This document shows positions 59,679 to 64,000 of a DNA stretch of 64,000 nucleotides, one piece after another. The first letter of the stretch is position 1; each line of letters begins with the position of its first letter. The translations under genes and the position numbers were made by a program. The notes below the pieces were generated by a model that was not told where the DNA came from, searched no databases, and worked only from the letters and a program-made list of their open reading frames with translations. Source of the DNA: an uncultured Prevotellaceae bacterium (GTDB lineage: Bacteria > Bacteroidota > Bacteroidia > Bacteroidales > Bacteroidaceae); NCBI GenBank assembly GCA_900320045.1, contig ONQT01000001.1, positions 1 to 64,000 of the forward strand. The letters are read 5' to 3'.

Positions 59679-60323
59679 AGTTGGACATATCGGACTTGGG
59701 GAGCGAGAGTACTGATAGTACTTCTCGCTTTTCCCCTTTGCTGTCTGTCTGCCTCTGCACAGAACACGAAACGGCAGGAGGTGGACTTCGACAGTCCCAC
59801 CTTTGTGCCGACTGTGAAGGTAGGCAAGGTGCTGGAAAACGGAGACAGCATCCAGTATATGGAGATGAACAATGTCTACGTTTTCCCACCCGTAACCTTC
59901 AGTAGCAAACGCCAACAGGGAGCTTACATGCGACTGGTCAAAAACGTCAAGACGGTGCTGCCTATCGCCAAAGAGGCCAATACCATCATGATGGAGACGG
60001 CAGAGTACTTGGAAACATTGCCCGACAAGAAATCCCGTGAAGAACACATGAAGCGGGTGGAGAAAGGTATCATGCAAGCCTATAAGCCGCGTATGAAGAA
60101 ACTGACTTATTCACAGGGTAAACTGCTTATTAAACTGATTTACCGTGAGAGCCACTCTTCCGGCTATGAGTTGATACAGGCCTTCCTCGGGCCCGTTAAA
60201 GCCGGCTTCTATCAGGCTTTTGCCTGGGCCTTTGGTGCCTCACTGAAAAAAGAGTATGACCCCGAAGGTGTTGATCGACTGACGGAACGAGTTGTACTGC
60301 TGGTAGAGGCAGGACAACTGTAA
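59667..60323 (+). CDS. DUF4294 family exported protein, non-ATG start
   Basis: 218 residues. No ATG exists before the signal peptide. The first possible start is TTG at 59667, within a heptad array, giving an odd N terminus (IIDSWTYRTWGAR) before the hydrophobic VLIVLLAFPLCCLSASA and Gln. The mature part matches DUF4294: NNVYVFPPVTFSSKRQQGAYMRLVKNVKTVLPIAKEA, MKKLTYSQGKLLIKLIYRESHSSGYELI. The function is unknown; an envelope location is inferred. Coupled to gpmI. A strong terminator follows. Confidence 0.78.
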   Translation: MIIDSWTYRTWGARVLIVLLAFPLCCLSASAQNTKRQEVDFDSPTFVPTVKVGKVLENGDSIQYMEMNNVYVFPPVTFSSKRQQGAYMRLVKNVKTVLPIAKEANTIMMETAEYLETLPDKKSREEHMKRVEKGIMQAYKPRMKKLTYSQGKLLIKLIYRESHSSGYELIQAFLGPVKAGFYQAFAWAFGASLKKEYDPEGVDRLTERVVLLVEAGQL

Positions 60324-60335
60324 ATCCACACATGC

Positions 60336-60363
60336 TCCCTCCCGTCACGGAGGGATTTTTTTA
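60336..60363 (+). terminator. Terminator of gpmI-DUF4294
   Basis: 7-bp stem TCCCTCC / GGAGGGA with a 6-nt loop and seven or more T; the T run reaches the stop of the convergent peptidase gene. Confidence 0.85.
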
Positions 60364-61353
60364 TTCCGAATAAATCAGTTGAATCAAGGTCTGACCCACT
60401 GCTTTCAATGTGTTACGGTCCAGATGTTGCATATCGTCGTTAACGGTATGCCACGTAGGACCGAAATTGCTCTGCGGACATTCCGGATAGTGGTTGATAA
60501 TGTCAACACAAGGAATGTGGGCTTTCTCATTGACAGGAACATGATCGTCAGTAACATAACCACCGGGTTGACTGGGAAAGAAACTTCCATAGCCTGCCGC
60601 ACTGGCAGCCTTCCATATCTTGTCAACAACAGGACGTGCATGCTCTAAGGAAAAGCCCTCATGATAGAACTTGGCACCCTGTCCGCCTACCATATCCAAT
60701 AGAATGGCATATCGGTAGTTCTTGGCCACGAACTGCGGACAATTAGCCGCCCAATACTGCGCTCCCAATGCCCATGAGTCCGCATCCGACTGGTTGCTCC
60801 ACTGTGGAACGCCCCAATCCTCTGCATCGAAACAAACGAAGTCGACAGCTACGTTCGTCGAATCGTGCTGCTGCAACTGGCGAGCCAGCTCCAGCATGAC
60901 GGCAACACCCGACGCACCATCATTGGCAGCCATCACAGGTTTATGCCAGTTGGCCGAGTCCGGATCATTGTCAGCCCATGGCCTACTATCCCAGTGGGCG
61001 CAAACCAGCAACCGATTGGCAACAGCACCCGAATCGCCGGCAGCAGGAGCAGTAGCAATGATATTGGAACTTTTCAATATCGTCCCGTCATAGCCTTTCA
61101 AGTCAGCCTTCTGCAGCGTCACCTGATAGCCATATTGCGCAAACTTCTGTGCTATCCACTGTGCACACTGCTCGTGAGCCTCACTATTCATCGTACGCGG
61201 ACCGAAGTCGCACTGTTGTTGACAGAACAGATAGGCTGAGTCTGCATCAAACAGAACCTTGACGGCAGTCTGCTCTTCTGTCTGCGTCTTCTTCGTGGTA
61301 TGACAACCGAAGAGCATCGCAATTCCTATGATATATAATATAAGGTGTTTCAT
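60361..61353 (-). CDS. M28-family lipoprotein, probable glutaminyl cyclase
   Basis: 330 residues. Lipobox IAMLFGCHTT gives a lipid-anchored Cys17, so it acts outside the inner membrane. The M28 zinc-enzyme core has LLVCAHWDSRPWADNDPD, MAANDGASGVAVMLELAR, VCFDAEDWGVPQWSNQSDADSWALGAQYWA and the late His in YVTDDHVPVNEKAHIPCVDI. The DSRPWAD block and overall layout fit Bacteroidetes type glutaminyl cyclases, which turn N-terminal Gln into pyroglutamate on exported proteins. An aminopeptidase is the alternative. It shares ATGA with the gene before. Confidence 0.78.
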   Translation of the reverse strand: MKHLILYIIGIAMLFGCHTTKKTQTEEQTAVKVLFDADSAYLFCQQQCDFGPRTMNSEAHEQCAQWIAQKFAQYGYQVTLQKADLKGYDGTILKSSNIIATAPAAGDSGAVANRLLVCAHWDSRPWADNDPDSANWHKPVMAANDGASGVAVMLELARQLQQHDSTNVAVDFVCFDAEDWGVPQWSNQSDADSWALGAQYWAANCPQFVAKNYRYAILLDMVGGQGAKFYHEGFSLEHARPVVDKIWKAASAAGYGSFFPSQPGGYVTDDHVPVNEKAHIPCVDIINHYPECPQSNFGPTWHTVNDDMQHLDRNTLKAVGQTLIQLIYSE

Positions 61354-63167
61354 CGTTTCATGTCTTGAACTTGCTGCATCACTCGCAGGAAATTGCCACC
61401 CCAGATTTTACGAATTTCTTCCTCTGTGAAGTGACGACTGAGCAACTGGCGGGTAAACTGCAACAACTCTGCCGAGTTGGCCAAGCCGCAGATACCGCCG
61501 TCACCATCGAAGTCGGTACCCAGTCCCACGTGATCAATACCCATCACCTCAATAGCATGTAGCAGGTGGCGCATGGCGTCCTCGATAGTTGCCTGTGGGC
61601 TCTCGCAATAACCGCCTGAGACATAATCGGCACTATCCTTAACCAGGAAGCCATGATACAGCGTTATCTGCATCACACCACCCTTCTGCGCCAAGGCTCT
61701 CATCTGATCGTCTGTCAGGTTGCGGGGATGGTCGCACAGGGCACGGCAGTTGCTATGGCTGCAAACGATGGGCGTCTCGCTTAACTTCAAGGCATCGTAA
61801 AAGCTGCTCTCGGCGGCATGACTCAGGTCGACCATGATACCCAGCCGGTTCATCTCACGGATAACCTCCTTTCCGAAGGCACTGACACCACCATGTGTCT
61901 GGGTGCCACGGGCTGAGTCGCAAATGTCGTTATCGCCATTGTGACACAGCGTCATATACACGATGCCTCGATCGGCAAAGTGACGCAGATGCTCAAGACT
62001 GCCCTCGATGGCATAACCGTTCTCTATGCCCAGCATAATACTCTTCCTGCCCTGCTGTTTGTTCTGCCACAGGTCGGCAGGCGTACGTGCTATACCGATA
62101 TATTGCTGGTTACGGGCAACGATATCTTCTATCTTGTCGAAGATGCTGTCAGCATAGACCTTGGGGCCGTCAGCCTTTGGCATGGTCTGGGGGATATAGG
62201 CTACCATGATAGTAGCATCCTGCCGGCCATCAGCCATCTTATGCATGTCGACCAATATCTTCGGGTCACGATGGTCAAACTCCACATGCTGCGGGAAGAA
62301 CATCGGCGTGTCGCAGTGACTATCCAAGGTTAGGATACGGCTATACAGACGGCAGGCCGCATGATATTGGGTGGCTTCACCTACAAGCCACTGGAAGATA
62401 GGCAACCCATCGGCAAGACATTCAGGGTGCCACTGTACACCGAGAATACTCTTATACTCCGTGCTTTCCATCGCTTCCACAATACCGTCTTCGGCACAGG
62501 CAATGACCCGGAAGCGAGGTCCGGCGTCGTCAACAGCCTGATGATGAAAGGAGTTGACACAGAGCGTATCAACGGGAGAGCCGCTGGTTGAACCATTATA
62601 GATACGGAAAAGGACGGAATCCTTTTCCACCGTTACGCTATGCGTTGCCACTGAGCGTTCCTCCTCTTGTGAGTGCTTAAGTCCTTTCGCCTCGTCCCAA
62701 CCGCCTTTCACCTCTGACAGATCCTGAGCGACATGTCCGCCCAGAGCCATGGCCAGCGTCTGGATACCGCGGCAGATGCCCAAGATGGGAATCTGTCGGT
62801 TATAGGCCAACTGAGTAATCAATAATTCCGGCAAGTCACGCTCTTCATTGATATCCCCCAACTTCGGTGACGGCGTCTCGCAAGCATAGCCTGGATCATA
62901 GTCGCTGCCACCGCTAAGCAGCAGGCCGTCCAGGTGCTCCAAGGTATTGATGATAGCATCCGTATCACTGAGTGGCGGAACGATGACTGGAACACCGCCT
63001 GCACGCCATACTGATTTATAATAACCCTCAGCTATTTTACAAGTCTGTTCTCCATAGTTACCTGTAATGCCAATGATGGGTTTGTGGTGTACTTCGGGAA
63101 ATGAGGCATACACTGTCGTAGACAAGTGTGATTGCCAATCGTAATCGTGTTTCATGGTATTTATCAT
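61350..63167 (-). CDS. Fusion of class I amidotransferase (C26) and membrane-dipeptidase (M19)
   Basis: 605 residues, no signal peptide. Residues ~28-275 are a gamma-glutamyl hydrolase/PuuD-type domain: KPIIGITGNYGEQTCKIAEGY, LLLSGGSDYDPGY, nucleophile Cys in ILGICRGIQTLAMALGG, His-Pro-Glu in GVQWHPECL. Residues ~285-600 are an M19 renal-dipeptidase barrel: LDSHCDTPMFF, GIENGYAIEG, VDLSHAAESSFYDAL, CSHSNCRALCDHPRNLTDDQ, GLGTDFDGDGG. Each half is complete with its active residues. Together they could split gamma-glutamyl compounds and then dipeptides. It is coupled by ATGA overlaps to lrp upstream and the cyclase downstream. Confidence 0.9.
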   Translation of the reverse strand: MINTMKHDYDWQSHLSTTVYASFPEVHHKPIIGITGNYGEQTCKIAEGYYKSVWRAGGVPVIVPPLSDTDAIINTLEHLDGLLLSGGSDYDPGYACETPSPKLGDINEERDLPELLITQLAYNRQIPILGICRGIQTLAMALGGHVAQDLSEVKGGWDEAKGLKHSQEEERSVATHSVTVEKDSVLFRIYNGSTSGSPVDTLCVNSFHHQAVDDAGPRFRVIACAEDGIVEAMESTEYKSILGVQWHPECLADGLPIFQWLVGEATQYHAACRLYSRILTLDSHCDTPMFFPQHVEFDHRDPKILVDMHKMADGRQDATIMVAYIPQTMPKADGPKVYADSIFDKIEDIVARNQQYIGIARTPADLWQNKQQGRKSIMLGIENGYAIEGSLEHLRHFADRGIVYMTLCHNGDNDICDSARGTQTHGGVSAFGKEVIREMNRLGIMVDLSHAAESSFYDALKLSETPIVCSHSNCRALCDHPRNLTDDQMRALAQKGGVMQITLYHGFLVKDSADYVSGGYCESPQATIEDAMRHLLHAIEVMGIDHVGLGTDFDGDGGICGLANSAELLQFTRQLLSRHFTEEEIRKIWGGNFLRVMQQVQDMKR

Positions 63168-63628
63168 TCGTCCAGACTGACAGGTATCTCACGTTTGATA
63201 CTCTGTTCCAGTGATATCAACGTCTCAGTAGCCACCACACCGGGGATGCTCTGCAGACGACCGTTCAGCAGATGCATCAGCTGTTCGTTCTCTTTGGCAT
63301 ACAACTTCACCATCATCGTGTACGGACCAGTGGTGAAGTGGCATTCCACCACCTCGGGGATGTGGCGCAGGCGTTCCACGACGTCCTTGTACATAGAACC
63401 ACGCTCCAGCGTGATACCTACATAGGTACAGGTGGTATAACCCAGGCTTTTGGGATTTACATCAAAGCCACTGCCCATAATAACACCATTCTCAATCAGG
63501 TGTTGCACACGCTGGTGAATAGCAGCACGTGACACGTTGCATTCTGCCGCCACATCCTTGAAGGCGATGCGGGCATTCTTTGACAGAATACTTAGAATTT
63601 TCTTGTCAAGAAGATCAATCTTATCCAT
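63164..63628 (-). CDS. Lrp/AsnC family transcriptional regulator
   Basis: 154 residues: N-terminal helix-turn-helix (DKKILSILSKNARIAFKDVAAECNVSRAAIHQRVQHLIENGVI) and C-terminal RAM ligand-binding domain (TCTYVGITLERGSMYKDVVERL, VECHFTTGPYTMMVKLYAKE). A feast/famine amino-acid sensor, cytosolic. Its stop overlaps the fusion gene start, so it probably controls its own operon with the fusion and the cyclase. The promoter contains the direct repeat AAGTAAGCA AAAGTAAGCA, a candidate operator. Confidence 0.92.
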   Translation of the reverse strand: MDKIDLLDKKILSILSKNARIAFKDVAAECNVSRAAIHQRVQHLIENGVIMGSGFDVNPKSLGYTTCTYVGITLERGSMYKDVVERLRHIPEVVECHFTTGPYTMMVKLYAKENEQLMHLLNGRLQSIPGVVATETLISLEQSIKREIPVSLDE

Positions 63629-63660
63629 AGGTTGCGTAGATACGTTACAGGTTATACTTT

Positions 63661-63684
63661 ACAAAAAGTAAGCAAAAGTAAGCA
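63661..63684 (-). promoter_or_regulatory. Promoter of the lrp operon with direct repeat
   Basis: TACTTTTG on the minus strand at 63680-63673, overlapped by two copies of AAGTAAGCA (10-bp spacing) on the plus strand. About 40 nt before the lrp ATG. Confidence 0.5.
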
Positions 63685-63779
63685 TTTTAGTTGAAACACA
63701 CAACATTTTGCAAAGAAAATACGCAAAAGAAAGTCACTTTTGTGTGTTTTTGTCTGTTTTTACCCCTCTTTTGTCAATT

Positions 63780-64000
63780 TTACCGCTTTCTAATGAGCGT
63801 CAGACCGTCACGAAGCGGTAGGATGACCTGCTCCACGCGGGCATCGTTTCTGATGTAGTCATTGAAGTGTTCGATGCCTTGCGTCTGCTGGTCCTTCTCA
63901 TAGTTCGGGTCGACAACGTGTCCATCCCAAAGTGTATTATCCGCTAATATAAATCCCCCAGGACGCAGCACACTCAGCACCATTTCGTAGGTATCCTGAT
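63780..64000 (-). CDS. O-methyltransferase, C-terminal part (runs off the window)
   Basis: The last 73 codons of a SAM-dependent O-methyltransferase (family 3, catechol/caffeoyl type). Visible: VLSVLRPGGFILADNTLWDGHVVDP with the Asp-Asn that binds metal, then IEHFNDYIRNDARVEQVILPLRDGLTLIRKR, the family's standard ending. The 5' part lies beyond base 64000. The substrate is unknown. Confidence 0.85.
   Translation of the reverse strand, partial: QDTYEMVLSVLRPGGFILADNTLWDGHVVDPNYEKDQQTQGIEHFNDYIRNDARVEQVILPLRDGLTLIRKR

Noticed and set aside
1..64000. CRISPR arrays, insertion sequences, prophage genes
   Set aside because: I looked for regularly spaced identical repeats, transposase motifs and phage structural genes and saw none.

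Overview
The window looks like a chromosomal segment of a Prevotella-type member of the Bacteroidales. Three things point there. Promoters follow the Bacteroidetes pattern TTTG - about 20 nt - TAnnTTTG. The gene content includes DUF4254, DUF4294, DUF3109, DUF2851, a long LptF, and purH next to the mre genes. Most secreted proteins carry Gln right after the predicted signal-peptide cleavage site. Base composition is moderate, about 50-55% G+C in most genes, with a visibly A+T-richer patch at about 49-51.5 kb. I see no IS element, phage or CRISPR array. The first ~222 bases are ~33% G+C and encode a Firmicutes-like adhesin fragment, probably an assembly chimera.

Layout. 0.2-4.3 kb (minus): a promoter with a possible structured RNA, ribBA, lptF and a START-like protein. 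4.4-7.7 kb: tRNA-Met, pdxB (minus), DUF4254, glycosyltransferase 9 and rubredoxin. 7.7-18.8 kb (minus): an orphan FecE-type ABC ATPase behind a four-gene secreted carbohydrate-degradation operon (GH2, GH106, sialate-O-acetylesterase-like, GH2), without susC/susD. 18.9-25.1 kb: pnp, lpxH, a MIP18/SufT protein, tRNA-Pro, a pectinesterase (plus) and threonine aldolase. 25.3-35.9 kb (plus): one long run, stand-alone IMP cyclohydrolase, mreB, mreC, mreD, mrdA, rodA, U32 protein, DUF2851, thioesterase, dprA. 36-44 kb (minus): pta-ackA-DUF3737-malY-OPT transporter, then folP-cdaA. 44.6-51.5 kb (plus): a cluster with three exported Sel1-repeat/caspase-like proteins, a small membrane protein and an unrecognised secreted protein. 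51.6-64 kb: murF, recO, tRNA-Glu, rpsT, gyrB, an AraC regulator, DUF3109, gpmI, DUF4294, and a translationally coupled Lrp / amidotransferase-dipeptidase fusion / glutaminyl-cyclase operon, ending in a cut O-methyltransferase.

The most unusual material is of two kinds. First, the three-paralogue caspase cluster: catalytic His and Cys are exactly 50 residues apart, and a VDxNIP motif lies exactly 93 residues before the His, in all three. Second, small DNA-level elements that invade both spacers and genes: tandem arrays with a period of 7 bp but different sequences at each site, short palindromes with variable arms and a 5-nt loop ending in (G/A)AA, and a CTCACCCC-type palindromic repeat found once in a spacer and once in frame inside recO. 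The glutaminyl cyclase near the right end is the expected partner of the many exported proteins whose mature N terminus would be Gln.
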